Positions 33,981-48,900 of a stretch of 64,000 bases of DNA are shown here, piece by piece. A model generated the notes under the pieces. It did no database searches and was not told the origin of the DNA. It was given only the letters and a program-made list of their open reading frames with translations. A program made the position numbers and the translations under genes. Each line of letters opens with the position of its first letter. The first letter of the stretch is position 1. Origin of the DNA: Physella acuta (lineage: Eukaryota; Mollusca; Gastropoda; Physidae); NCBI RefSeq assembly GCF_028476545.1, contig NW_026731872.1:186001-250000 (forward strand), written 5' to 3'.

Positions 33981-36900
33981 GTAATGATTTTACCTAGGCT
34001 AGTTATTAACTTATTAATAAGTTAAAATTAATTTTTGCTATATGGTAGGCCGGTTCGTCCCTTAGATGGCTGGATTGACCTCTGACCCTGAAACGTCACG
34101 CGTCGTTTTCTGACGGTTTCTACGTTTATTTTAGGGGTCCTATCCACGACAAATTAAAGAACTGTTTATCTCGCCAATTCTCATCATTATTTTAACACAA
34201 AATGCTAATAAAATGGATAATATGCCTTAGAATGCCAGAAAAAATCGCGAGAATTGTGTTGGTAAATAATGAGAGGATTTCTAGTGGAGCACTCTCCGTA
34301 AAAACTGAACCGCGGCCAAAAACGACCCAATAACGGGGAAAACGGCTCTGATAACACTAAATTAATATATAATTGAGATAATTACCATGTATATTTACAG
34401 TATTATCGATTCTACTTTCCAAAATCTAATTCCAAAATGAGGTACCCACGCTGACATTTCTATCCGCTATTTTTAGTATCATGACGTCATTGCTACGCTA
34501 GTTGCCAGACTGAAACAACTAGTTTTTGTTTTTTACGGAATGAACTGTTAAGTCTAGTATTTTAATTATTATTAAATATTATTCAATTGTAGCATGTGCG
34601 GAAAAAGTAAAATTATGGACATTATTATTGTATTAGTAATTTTATTAGTATATTGATTTTTTCTTCACTGTGGGCCGACAGTTGCTGCATTCGTGACCGG
34701 TGGTTAACCTCGTCAACGCCGCGTGGCCTATTCGTTTATATAATCAGTGATGCTCGTTCAGTGGCCTTTTTCAGCGCTAGGCCTAATTACGGGCGATTTT
34801 TAGACTTAATTGATTGGCCGTTAGCCTTTTTCATTGCTGCGTATTTTAAAAAATGCTCATTCAGCGACCTTTTTTTTTTTTTTGGCGCTAAATAATCTGT
34901 TTACGGGCATTTTAAGTGTTTATTTATTTATTTTTTTAAGCTAGACGTAGATCTAGTTAAAAAAAAATATTTTTTTTATACAGCTGGCTGATATGCGAAC
35001 TTTAAATAAAAATGACCGAGCTTTAAAAAAAAAATGACCAGAAGGGAAATAGGTCTGTTTTTCAATTAGCTTGAAGAAGGGTGGGGGGGGGGGGGGGAAG
35101 AGAGAGAGAAGTGAAGACACCGACCATCTCGTGTACGCGTGTTCATTCTATGACGTGTACTATAGGCCTGCTGAAGTCACGGTGACCCCGCGACCGTGGT
35201 GGGATTTTTCATCCACAGGATAGTAAACATAAGCAAGCAATCACGCGAGTGACGATGTTTGGAGATTTTATTTTTAAAAAAAATCACATACGTCATGTTT
35301 TCAAGATGAAAAAAAAAATGTAATGTAAAAAAAAAAAAGACACTAATACTCTTGTATGAACCTCAGCTGCCACACTGTTGACTCAATATAATGTGATTGA
35401 GTGTAAAATGTATTTGTATTTATAAACTATCTTACTCTTAACTAACTATTACTATCATATTATTTTATGCATATTTATTTATTATTTAAAATTAGAATTT
35501 GAAATAAAAATATTTATTATGGTCATTTGATTTATGCAGGTGTTCATTACTTCATAAAATGGTATGAATAACATGTAGAGTAGAATTTAATAAATAATAA
35601 AATAACTAGATCTAGTTTTATTATCAACCAGTTGCTTTTTGTTATTTTCCGGTGAGTAAATAACCTAAGCTGACGCAATTACCATGGCGGGAATTAAAAG
35701 CTCGTGCACACAAGTCCACGACGTCATGTTATGCCGGTCGAGGAGCAAAAACGATGTTCTGACTTTCATTTTCCATTCTCGGAAAAATTTTAAATTCTCT
35801 CTTTTCTCGTCAACCGATTAAGCTAGATATTTAAATGTGGTGTCAAATGTTCTCTTAAGGGGTAAGGAACTTAATGGTGTATTTGAAATAACAGAATATT
35901 TTATTTTAAAAAATCCATAATTAAACCTACTATATGGACGACGCTGCCGCTACGGCGCGGCTACGGCATCTGATGAAAACATCGCTAAACTTTATATTTT
36001 ATTTATTACTGAAAATTTTTAATTCAGTTGTTCAAAAACAGGTACATGAATGATACTTGAAAACATCTGTAAAATCATGATATAGTAGGCCGTTCGATTC
36101 ACAGCTTCCGGGTTTGTTGTTTTGAAACCATCTCACGGCTCATGCGCTTACCAAAAATGGCGATCAGTTTCGCTTTCACTAATGGGTAGAGGGATAAAAC
36201 TAATGATTACAAAGCCATCGTTAATTTTAGAAATCGGAACTATCCGTTTCTATTTAAGTCTGTTATTTAAGAATTGTAGGATCTACTTTTGGCCTAATTT
36301 CTTTGATTGTTTCGCAAGCGGCGCCGTAGTGAAAGTGGTTCTATATAATTCTTATCTTTCGAATCAAATAACTATAAAATACCGCTGCTATTTTTAACCA
36401 GACTATGTTTATTTGAAACTTGAAAGCATTAATTTTACACGCATTACAATAAACTGGTAGTAATTTATGGTTCTCTATGAGATATTGTCTGTGAAAATAA
36501 TAATGCCATTATATTATAATCTTTTTTGGTGAACACGAGGCGCGGGAAAATGTGTGACTCGCAAGAATCCAATCATTTGGCTAGATTTATGACTGGTTTT
36601 TTTTATGTCAGACCTAAAAATAGAATGTTTACGCTTTCTTCATTGATGATCGTTTTCATTATTTTTTAAACTGAAAGTATGAATTATTAGTTAGATTTCA
36701 GGTTTTGTAACTTGGTACACTTACCCTTTATCAATTTTAAAAGCATAGCATGCTGATTGTGAACAAATATAGTCATAAAACACAGAAATATAAAGTTACA
36801 ATGCGATGTGCCACACCCGGGTCACACCCCCTGTTATGATGCATGTTTGACTTGGGAGATCGGTGCGCAGGATTGATGGTGCGGCCGTATATTGAACGAG

Positions 36901-39900
36901 TGAGTGTGTGACGCTGTACGCAAGAAAGTGACGTTTTAGTGTGAGTTCCGTTGTTGCCGGGGAAGAAGATTGAAGTTAGTCTTGTCCGTGTTATGTTAGG
37001 GTTAGGTTGTCTAGTTGTAGTATTGTTTGTCCAAGCTGTTCGATGTCCATTTCTGATTGTGCAATAAATAGAGTTAGTAACCGATGTCATTCTGTCGAAT
37101 CATTCGTAAGCGTTGACATCGTCGTGTCTCAAGATATACTGTAGCATAGCTAAACATAATCAAATGGTAGTGATATGGAAAGATGGTATTGGATCAGGTA
37201 GTTGTACCCTCTCACTGCATAACTGTGGTACACATATAGAACTCAGCAGTTATAGCACCCCCTCAAGAAAACACATGTTTATTAAGCTGTTTATCTCACT
37301 TTACGACACTAATTACAACAGTAATTAAAAGTAATTGTCAAATTTTTATTACTTATTGGGTAAGATTAAAAAAATTTAAAATTTAAAAAAAAACGAAAGT
37401 AAATTCTGTTTTAATGAAGGTCACAGGTCAAATTTTTTTTCCTTCAGTCAAGTTCAGTGGAGGGTGCCACAGGCTGACCTGAATTTGGAATTTTTTTCAG
37501 AAATAATGACTTTGCACAGAAAGTTAAAATATGCTTAATTGGCTTAGTTTACTAGTGTGCTAGCTATTATTGATACATTTTTTTAATTAAAAAATCATTA
37601 TGAAATTTTCATCAAAATGCCAAGATATAGAGTCGCAAATTATCCGGTGATTTTTGTTGAGTTTCGTAAACATTCATTACCGTCATAGTTTAGATTTTCT
37701 CACTAAATCTAGAATTTACACAATTATCAATTTAAACAAGACCACTAAATAGACATCCATATTTAATCCATAAGCTCTAATTTTGAAGTTTTTAGTTCGT
37801 TTTAAACTAAATTACTTAATTTAATATTTATTGACACTCACTGCCATGAACAACACACCTCTCCATGACAACTCTTCTTACGCTTGAAGCTAAAGAAAAC
37901 CACAAATTTGGTTAGACTTTTTAAGTGGCCATGCACAAGAGTTCCTCACTAGTTTTCACCAAATAGTGGTCTCGTGGGTTTTTTTTTTTTCAAAAAAAGT
38001 TTGGTTATCATTTTTTTGGCCAGTCTTATAACAAAGCGGCTGACGATATTTGATTTATTTTTTCATAGACTCATAAAACTAATAATGCTTTACTGTAGAA
38101 ATCAATTTTGTAATATGGCAATCAATATTTAAAAAGTTCTAGTATTTTTAATGAAACTGTTATAACTGGGTTCTATATGTGTACCACAGCTATGCAGTGA
38201 GAGGGTAGAACTACTTGATCCAATACTATATTTCAATACCACTACCATTTGATTATGTTTAGCTATGCAATAGTGCATCTTGAGACACGACGACATCAAC
38301 GCTTACTAATGATTTGACAGAATGACATTGTTTGCTAATTCCATTTATTGTACCATAAGAAGTAGACATCAGACAACTTGAACAAACGATACTAAGACTG
38401 GACAACCTAACCCTAACATCACACGAACAAGACTAACTCAAACTTCTTTCCTGGCAACAACGAACTCACACTAAAACGTCACTTTATTGCGTACCGCGTC
38501 ACACTTTCACTCGTTCAATATTATCGCTTCGCACCAGCATTCATGCGCACCGATTTCCCTAGTCGAACATGCATCATAATAGAAACCAACTTTTTAATTT
38601 AGCCTTCATTCTCCAACACAAATTTTAAAATGCTTTTCTGGCATATATAGCCCTGCCACCTATAGCTTGTTGTTACAGTGTGAAAACTCCGCCAATTTGC
38701 GGGTGGTAAACATTTTTAAAACTAATTAGTAGAAGGTCTCTGGAAATTGGCAGAAAAATCGTCGTAAGTCAAGTGTCCGGTCCGGACGCCATATTGTTGT
38801 TAGCAACCGACCGCGCCTTCAAAATAAAGTAAACAGTTTTAGTAAAAAGAAAAAGGATCGCCTCTCTAAAAATGCTTAGGCAAACTGTATACAATGTCGG
38901 AAAACATTGATTTTGGAATTGCTTAGTTTTTTAGCATTTTACTCTTTAAGACAGGGGTTGGCAACCTGCGGCTTGCGAGCCGCAAACTGCTCTTTTGATA
39001 TTAATAATATTGATAATTTTATTTTCAAAACTCAAAAAAATATTTTTCTGCAACAGTCGGTAATGAACAATAAAATAATAAACAATAAACACTGGCTATT
39101 CTATTATTATATTTAGTTAAGCCCTATTTCAGTGTACTTACTATTAACTTGTCTATCCCAAATTGAAACGTTTAACTTCATGGTGGATATCACAAAGAAA
39201 CTAAACGAGCTAAATGTAAAACTGCAAGGAAAAATTTGCTATTGGTAAGCTATTTTCAAATGGTGGTTTCATACCCCACCTCCTTCCTCCTTCACTTTGT
39301 GGAGTTGATGTTACTAACCCTCGGGCATAGATCAAGAAATCTTGCCAGACTTTTGTCTCTGAAATTACATAATATTCATCTGACACGTTCATTGGGTTGG
39401 CCGACTAGCCTAGCATCATTGGATTTGGCATCCACAAATCTATAAAATATCTTAAAATGATATTAATTGGTGAAGTCTGCTTGCATTTATACCTCTTTTA
39501 GTGGAAAACTGTTTAAAATTTGGTCCATACCCTCCCAGTATTTTACCTCTTTCATGGTCTATCCCAGTTGTTTGAAAAAAAAAATGCTATTTTTTAATGA
39601 CTAAAAAATTCATAACTTTTTTATGTCAGATTTTGAAAATTCAAACTGGTCTGTAATCAGATTGACAACCCCTATCTATATTGTTTTACTGAAATTAAAT
39701 TTTTGCATTGGCTTAGCTAATTAAATGTATTATTAGGTAAGCTTTTTTATTTTATGTACAAATTGGGTTTCTTTTTTGTTTTTAAAATTTCCTTGAATTT
39801 TTTTTAAACTCCTAGAAAAGTCCTGGAAAACTCATGGAATTTAATTTGAACTTCAGAGCATGAACCATAATAATATAAGCCACCAAGTAGTCATTCCTTC

Positions 39901-42900
39901 ACTTCTTCTGTCATCAGTACAGCCTCTGTGTCATCATTTTTTGAGCTTAACTAATGAGGTTGTGTCAGTGGAGGGCTCTCCCTGAACACGGCCAGCATAT
40001 TAAAACATGTTGTTTGTTGGTGGTTTACACAGCCAGCATATTAAAACATGTTGTTTGTTGGTGGTTTACACAGCCAGCATATAGAAACATGTTGTTTGTT
40101 GGTGGTTTACACAGCCAGCATATAGAAACATGTTGTTTGTTGGTGGTTAACACAGCCAGCATATTAAAACATGTTGTTTGTTGGTGGTTTACACAGCCAG
40201 CATATTAAAACATGTTGTTTGTTGGTGGTTTACACAGCCAGCATATAGAAACATGTTGTTTGTTGGTGGTTTACACAGCCAGCATATAGAAACATGTTGT
40301 TTGTTGGTGGTTTACACAGCCAGCATATTAAAACATGTTGTTTGTTGGTGGTTTACACAGCCAGCATATAGAAACATGTTGTTTGTTGGTGGTTTACACA
40401 GCCAGCATATAGAAACATGTTGTTTGTTGGTGGTTTACACAGCCAGCATATAGAAACATGTTGTTTGTTGGTGGTTTACACAGCCAGCATATTAAAACAT
40501 GTTGTTTGTTGGTGGTTTACACAGCCAGCATATAGAAACATGTTGTTTGTTGGTGGTTTACACAGCCAGCATATTGAAACATGTTGTTTGTTGGTGGTTT
40601 ACACAGCCAGCATATTAAAACATGTTGTTTGTTGGTGGTTTACACAGCCAGCATATTGAAACATGTTGTTTGTTGGTGGTTTACACAGCCAGCATATAGA
40701 AACATGTTGTTTGTTGGTGGTTTACACAGCCAGCATATTGAAACATGTTGTTTGTTGGTGGTTTACACAGCCAGCATATAGAAACATGTTGTTTGTTGGT
40801 GGTTTACACAGCCAGCATATTGAAACATGTTGTTTGTTGGTGGTTTACACAGCCAGCATATTAAAACATGTTGTTTGTTGGTGGTTTACACAGCCAGCAT
40901 ATTGAAACATGTTGTTTGTTGGTGGTTTACACAGCCAGCATATAGAAACATGTTGTTTGTTGGTGGTTTACACAGCCAGCATATAGAAACATGTTGTTTG
41001 TTGGTGGTTTACACAGCCAGCATATTGAAACATGTTGTTTGTTGGTGGTTTACACAGCCAGCATATAGAAACATGTTGTTTGTTGGTGGTTTACACAGCC
41101 AGCATATTGAAACATGTTGTTTGTTGGTGGTTTACACAGCCAGCATATTAAAACATGTTGTTTGTTGGTGGTTTACACAGCCAGCATATTGAAACATGTT
41201 GTTTGTTGGTGGTTTACACAGCCAGCATATTAAAACATGTTGTTTGTTGGTGGTTTACACAGCCAGCATATTAAAACATGTTGTTTGTTGGTGGTTTACA
41301 CAGCCAGCATATAGAAACATGTTGTTTGTTGGTGGTTTACACAGCCAGCATATAGAAACATGTTGTTTGTTGGTGGTTTACACAGCCAGCATATTGAAAC
41401 ATGTTGTTTGTTGGTGGTTTACACAGCCAGCATATTGAAACATGTTGTTTGTTGGTGGTTTACACAGCCAGCATATAGAAACATGTTGTTTGTTGGTGGT
41501 TTACACAGCCAGCATATTGAAACATGTTGTTTGTTGGTGGTTTACACAGCCAGCATATAGAAACATGTTGTTTGTTGGTGGTTTACACAGCCAGCATATA
41601 GAAACATGTTGTTTGTTGGTGGTTTACACACCACTGGTTGAGAAGGGAAATCTGGCGTACATCTATTGGGCTTTTCTGCAATTTGTTTACTGTAGGGAAG
41701 CAGGGGTATAGTATAAGCTAGTATATTATATTAATTTATCTAAAACACAGTGGAATTCATCAAAAGTGTTAAAATGTAATTAATCCATGTAATGTAGGCA
41801 TATATATTATTATAATATAATGTATAAATTAGGTGATAATAATTTAGATCTATACTAATAACTAGGCCTATAAGCTTTTATGAACTCACAATGACTCAAG
41901 TAGACCTACTTTTTTTTTAAATAGCTTGGTTTGGGGGAAAACTAAAAGTGATGTTATAGACTTTCTCAAATAGCAATAATTGTTCATGCCATGATGGGTC
42001 TGCTGATATCTTAAATGGGACCCCTAACCATATCAGTTGACTATAAAATGTGAATTGTGCTCATGCAAATTTAGCTTTTTAATATATTTTTAAAACTTCC
42101 ATTTAGGTCAGGAAAATATTCTTTAAAAAATAACACTTGTGACATTAGCAATCTGAAAAAAGCAAGCAAGACTCTGATTCTGCTTTAAATTCAGAGCTCC
42201 TAGGTTAGCTATCACATTGTCACCTCAACCATGCCACAATGTGTTAAGAATAGAAATATTAATTATTTTAGTATCTTCAATCAGTGGACAGCTTAAGTAC
42301 ACAGCTTCATTTCCTTACAGCTAGATGAATGATCTCATTATTCCAAAAAATGTATTATACATTAACAAGTGCATGCGTTGTTGCCTAATCAGTTCATATT
42401 TGATCTGGCATCATCAGTAGAATTACTCTTTTGCCTTTATTGAAAATCAAAATCATCGTTAGGGTAAATTAGAGGGGTCCTTTCTTGTCACTTGTAGTAG
42501 CTTATGGTTCCTGATCTGAGTTTTGTATAATGCGAAATCAAATTTGGTCTGTGTCATACAGTTTTCAAAATTCTCCTGTAACAAGCCCATACTTTCTGGA
42601 CCCTTTCATCAGAGATAGGGGCTATTAGGTCTGTGTTATGAACTGTCATTGACCCTGCAAATGTTCTCTGGCCATTATGAATCCTAATCATTACAAAACT
42701 AGCCTGGACAATACCTCGATTCATATTAAGCCTACATCAAATTTTTGTTTCAACTATGCCTGGATATTTATTTTTTAAAACTGACATGGTGTGGGTAATA
42801 TTATCTGCAGAATTACTGTTAAATTACTTAAATAGATAGATGCAATCAACGAGGCATTTTTTTTTTGTTGGTGTTTTTAAAGTTTTTAACTAAACAACTG

Positions 42901-45900
42901 TGCCCATCTAGATCTCTCATAAGTGGGTTTTTTTAAATAATCTTTTTTTATCTAGATTTTTTAAATTCAAGAATTGTGCAAATTCTAAACATGATTGCCA
43001 ATTCCAAATTTCTTGCTCCAGCAAGATTTGTCCTGTTCTCCCCATTCTGCTATGTTAGGTACTTGGTCAAACATTTTATTTTTAATATTTTCATAGCTTA
43101 GTGTGGCTCTCAATTGATACCTTTTTTGGTACTTGGTCAAACATTTTATTTTTAATATTTTCATAGCTTAGTGTGGCTCTCAATTGATACCTTTTTTGTA
43201 CTTGGTCAAACATTTTATTTTTAATATTTTCATAGATTAGTGTGGCTCTCAATTGATACCTTTTTTGTACTTGGTCAAACATTTTATTTTTAATATTTTC
43301 ATAGCTTAGTGTGGCTCTCAATTGATACCTTTTTTTGTATTATGGGGTAGACAATAGTTGATTAACTTGGTTTTATTTTTCCAGTGAAAAGTCCAAGAAA
43401 TATATCACAGTACAGGACGAAGTGGATCACAAGGACAAACAGGTTTGACTTTTTATGTTACAGTAACATTAGATTTTGTCATTCTTCAAATTGTGATTGG
43501 CACCTGAAGTTTTTCTCCTTCCTGTACTTGCTATTGTCCCACATTTTTAATCCTATGTTTTGGTGCCTTTCTTTTTTTCTGTCTAGCACAGCTAGATGTT
43601 TTGGTACCTTTCTTTTTTTCTGTCTAGCACAGCTAGATGTTTTGGTACCTTTCTTTTTTTCTGTCTAGCACAGCTAGATGTTTTGGTACCTTTCTTTTTT
43701 TCTGTCTAGTACAGCTAGATGTTTTGGTACCTTTCTTTTTTTCTGTCTAGCACAGCTAGATGTTTTGGTACCTTTCTTTTTTTCTGTCTAGTACAGCTAG
43801 ATGTTTTGGTACCTTTCTTTTTTTTCTGTCTAGCACAGCTAGACTGTAGCTGCCTATTGTGTGACTGATATCACACTGTTATGATTTATCTTTTAACTTG
43901 TATGACTGAGATCAAACTGTTATGATTTATCTTTTAACTTGTATGACTGATGTCACACTGTTATGATTTATCTTTTAACTTGTATGACTGATGTCACACT
44001 GTTATGATTTATCTTTTAACTTGTATGACTGAGATCACACTGTTATGATTTATCTTTTAACTTGTATGACTGAGATCACACTGTTATGATTTATCTTTTA
44101 ACTTGTATGACTGAGATCACACTGTTATGATTTATCTTTTAACTTGTATGACTGATGTCACACTGTTATGATTTATCTTTTAACTTGTATGACTGATGTC
44201 ACACTGTTATGATTTATCTTTTAACTTGTATGACTGATGTGATATCAAACTGTTATGATTTATCTTTTAACTTGTATGACTTATATCACACTGTTATGAT
44301 TTATCTTTTAACTTGTATGACTGAGATCACACTGTTATGATTTATCTTTTAACTTGTATGACTGATATCAAACTGTTATGATTTATCTTTTAACTTGTAT
44401 GACTGATGTGATACCACACTGTTATGATTTATCTTTTAACTTGTATGACTGATATCACACTGTTATGATTTATCTTTTAACTTATATGACTGAGATCACA
44501 CTGTTATGATTTATCTTTTAACTTGTATGACTGAGATCACACTGTTATGATTTATCTTTTAACTTGTATGACTGATATCACACTGTTATGATTTATCTTT
44601 TAACTTGTATGACTGTTATGATTTATCTTTTAACTTGTATGACTGATGTGATACCACACTGTTATGATTTATCTTTTAACTTGTATGACTGTTATCACAC
44701 TGTTATGATTTATCTTTTAACTTGTATGACTGTTATGATTTATCTTTTAACTTGTATGACTGATATCACACTGTTATGATTTATCTTTTAACTTGTATGA
44801 CTGATGTCACACTGTTATGATTTATCTTTTAACTTGTATGACTGATGTCACACTGTTATGATTTATCTTTTAACTTGTATGACTGATGTGATATCAAACT
44901 GTTATGATTTATCTTTTAACTTGTATGACTTATATCACACTGTTATGATTTATCTTTTAAGTTGTATGACTTATATCACACTGTTATGATTTATCTTTTA
45001 ACTTGTATGACTGATATCAAACTGTTATGATTTATCTTTTAACTTGTATGACTGATGTGATACCACACTGTTATGATTTATCTTTTAACTTGTATGACTG
45101 AGATCACACTGTTATGATTTATCTTTTAACTTGTATGACTGATATCACACTGTTATGATTTATCTTTTAACTTGTATGACTGATGTCACACTGTTATGAT
45201 TTATCTTTTAACTTGTATGACTGATGTCACACTGTTATGATTTATCTTTTAACTTGTATGACTGAGATCACACTGTTATGATTTATCTTTTAACTTGTAT
45301 GACTGAGATCACACTGTTATGATTTATCTTTTAACTTGTATGACTGAGATCACACTGTTATGATTTATCTTTTAACTTGTATGACTGATGTCACACTGTT
45401 ATGATTTATCTTTTAACTTGTATGACTGATGTCACACTGTTATGATTTATCTTTTAACTTGTATGACTGATGTGATATCAAACTGTTATGATTTATCTTT
45501 TAACTTGTATGACTTATATCACACTGTTATGATTTATCTTTTAAGTTGTATGACTTATATCACACTGTTATGATTTATCTTTTAACTTGTATGACTGATA
45601 TCAAACTGTTATGATTTATCTTTTAACTTGTATGACTGATGTGATACCACACTGTTATGATTTATCTTTTAACTTGTATGACTGAGATCACACTGTTATG
45701 ATTTATCTTTTAACTTGTATGACTGATATCACACTGTTATGATTTATCTTTTAACTTGTATGACTGATGTCACACTGTTATGATTTATCTTTTAACTTGT
45801 ATGACTGATGTCACACTGTTATGATTTATCTTTTAACTTGTATGACTGAGATCACACTGTTATGATTTATCTTTTAACTTGTATGACTGAGATCACACTG

Positions 45901-48900
45901 TTATGATTTATCTTTTAACTTGTATGACTGAGATCACACTGTTATGATTTATCTTTTAACTTGTATGACTGATGTCACACTGTTATGATTTATCTTTTAA
46001 CTTGTATGACTGATGTCACACTGTTATGATTTATCTTTTAACTTGTATGACTGATGTGATATCAAACTGTTATGATTTATCTTTTAACTTGTATGACTTA
46101 TATCACACTGTTATGATTTATCTTTTAAGTTGTATGACTTATATCACACTGTTATGATTTATCTTTTAACTTGTATGACTGATATCAAACTGTTATGATT
46201 TATCTTTTAACTTGTATGACTGATGTGATACCACACTGTTATGATTTATCTTTTAACTTGTATGACTGAGATCACACTGTTATGATTTATCTTTTAACTT
46301 GTATGACTGAGATCACACTGTTATGATTTATCTTTTAACTTGTATGACTGAGATCACACTGTTATGATTTATCTTTTAACTTGTATGACTGATGTCACAC
46401 TGTTATGATTTATCTTTTAACTTGTATGACTGATGTCACACTGTTATGATTTATCTTTTAACTTGTATGACTGATGTGATATCAAACTGTTATGATTTAT
46501 CTTTTAACTTGTATGACTGAGATCACACTGTTATGATTTATCTTTTAACTTGTATGACTGATATCACACTGTTATGATTTATCTTTTAACTTGTATGACT
46601 GAGATCACACTGTTATGATTTATCTTTTAACTTGTATGACTGAGATCACACTGTTATGATTTATCTTTTAACTTGTATGACTGATATCACACTGTTATGA
46701 TTTATCTTTTAACTTGTATGACTGATGTCACACTGTTATGATTTATCTTTTAACTTGTATGACTGATATCACACTGTTATGATTTATCTTTTAACTTGTA
46801 TGACTGTTATGATTTATCTTTTAACTTGTATGACTGATGTGATACCACACTGTTATGATTTATCTTTTAACTTGTATGACTGTTATCACACTGTTATGAT
46901 TTATCTTTTAACTTGTATGACTGTTATGATTTATCTTTTAACTTGTATGACTGATATCACACTGTTATGATTTATCTTTTAACTTGTATGACTGATGTGT
47001 GAATTCTATTCTGATGACCTTGGCCACGCCAGCCCCCAGTTGTTGAGAGCTCAGATGAAAGCGAGGAAGATGTGCCCATTATCAAACAACTCATGCAGGA
47101 AATAGGAGTGAGAGAAGAGGAGCCTGAGTCAGAGATAGAGGAGGGGGGTACAGAAGAGGATGAGGATGTGGGTGACAGTGGGCAGGAGGAGGAGAGTGGT
47201 GAGGAAGCTGAAGAAGCTGAACTTGCTGACAGTGACGCAAGTGAAGCAGATTCGATGTCAGATTCTGCTGACAATCCAACTGTTGAGTCACAAAAGCAAG
47301 ATCCATCTTTAGAAAAGGGTGAGGATAGTTCAAGCTTTTGTCTTCAAGTATTTTATTTTTATCATATTAGATAATCGCCTTTTATATTTTTTTAACTTTT
47401 TTTTTTTGCTACTTAAGCACCACATTCCAAATTTTACCAGACAGATGATGAAACAGATTTTGAATTTAGTTATTTATAAAAAAAAAATTATGACTAGGAC
47501 TGAGTCATACTTTTTATAGTAGTAATGATGGTGAAACAAACTCTGACTAAAGACTTGCAACACTAACTGTAGTTATAAAATATTTTAAACAATGTACTAT
47601 CTTTTAGTGAAATTATTTCTTTATTATTAAGTTGATTTTAAATTTAAAAAATATTTTAGAAATAATTTCATACCAAACTTGTTTGAGGTTGTCTCCCTTG
47701 GTTTACAGTTTCTGGAGTAGGTGCTAGTGGCAAATAATTTTAGTATTTTATCAATTCAGAAACAATTTAAAAACTTATTTCTGCAATTTAACTGTATGCA
47801 ATTTTTTTCAGATGTTGTGTATAAAAAGATGAATATTGTATTGCTGCACCTACATTGTAATTCAAATATTGATTTTTGTTTTCATAATTTCTGTTTCCAG
47901 ATGAAGCTAATGACGGTGAGGAAATAAATGATGATGAGGTAGATGAAGATATAGTGGCTGAGGAAGTAGATGAAGAAAGTGATAATGAGCACCAAGATGA
48001 GCTGAGTTTAAAAGAATCAGGTCAGTTAAGTTCTTCACTGGCTCAAACTTTGCTGCATGGGTAGTCTGTCATATTTTGCTGCATGTGTCATCTGTCATAT
48101 TTTGCTGCATGGGTCATCTGTCATATTTTGCTGCATGTGTCATCTGTCATATTTTGCTGCATGGGTCATCTGTCATATTTTGCTGCATGTGTCATCTGTC
48201 ATATTTTGCTGCATGGGTCATCTGTCATATTTTGCTGCATGGGTCATCTGTCATATTTTGCTGCATGGGTCATCTGTCATATTTTGCTGCATGTGTTATC
48301 TGTCTTATTTTGCTGCATGTGTCATCTGTCATATTTTTCTGAATGCATCATGTTGCAGGATTTTGCAGATCTTTAATAGATAACTGACATTTATTACAAA
48401 TGTTAGCTTGTTAATTTTTAAAATCACTTTTTTAATTTAAACAGCCTGACATGACTACATTTAAATGTGTATGTTGTGGAAGGACTATATATCTAATCAA
48501 TGGGAAACACTTGGTGGTGGTGTTTAATTTTTGTGCATATTTTTTCAATGGATCATTTTGTTTTCCCATCCAACAGACCCCTTCACCAAACATTTTGAGT
48601 TGGAAACTGATATCTCAGAGATTGTTGAAAACACAAGCTTGAAATGGAGGAAAAAAGAACTCAAGGTAAGTCTGGGAACATTTTTTATCTTGAGCAAAAT
48701 ACTAAACTTTTGTCTGGAGCAAAAAACTAAGCTTTTGTCTGTAGCAAAAAGCTAAACTTTTGTCTGTAGCAAAAAGCTAAACTTTTGTCTGTAGCGAAAA
48801 GCTAAACTTTTGCCTGGAGCAAAAAGCTAAACTTTTGTCTGTAGCGAAAAGCTAAACTTTTGCCAGGAGCAAAAAGCTAAACTTTTGCCTGGAGCAAAAA

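Noticed and set aside
38395-38420. Telomeric AACCTAACCCTAAC at the inverted repeat
   Set aside because: Only two imperfect hexamers, and present in both arms as part of the 421 bp repeat.
39954-41711. Series of overlapping open readings ([20 protein letters not shown] type)
   Set aside because: Products of the 41 bp array (three units make one 41-residue period); not conserved protein.
47033-47333. Serine- and proline-rich minus-strand readings opposite UTP25 exon 3
   Set aside because: Shadows of the acidic coding exon; the plus-strand exon has matching splice phases.
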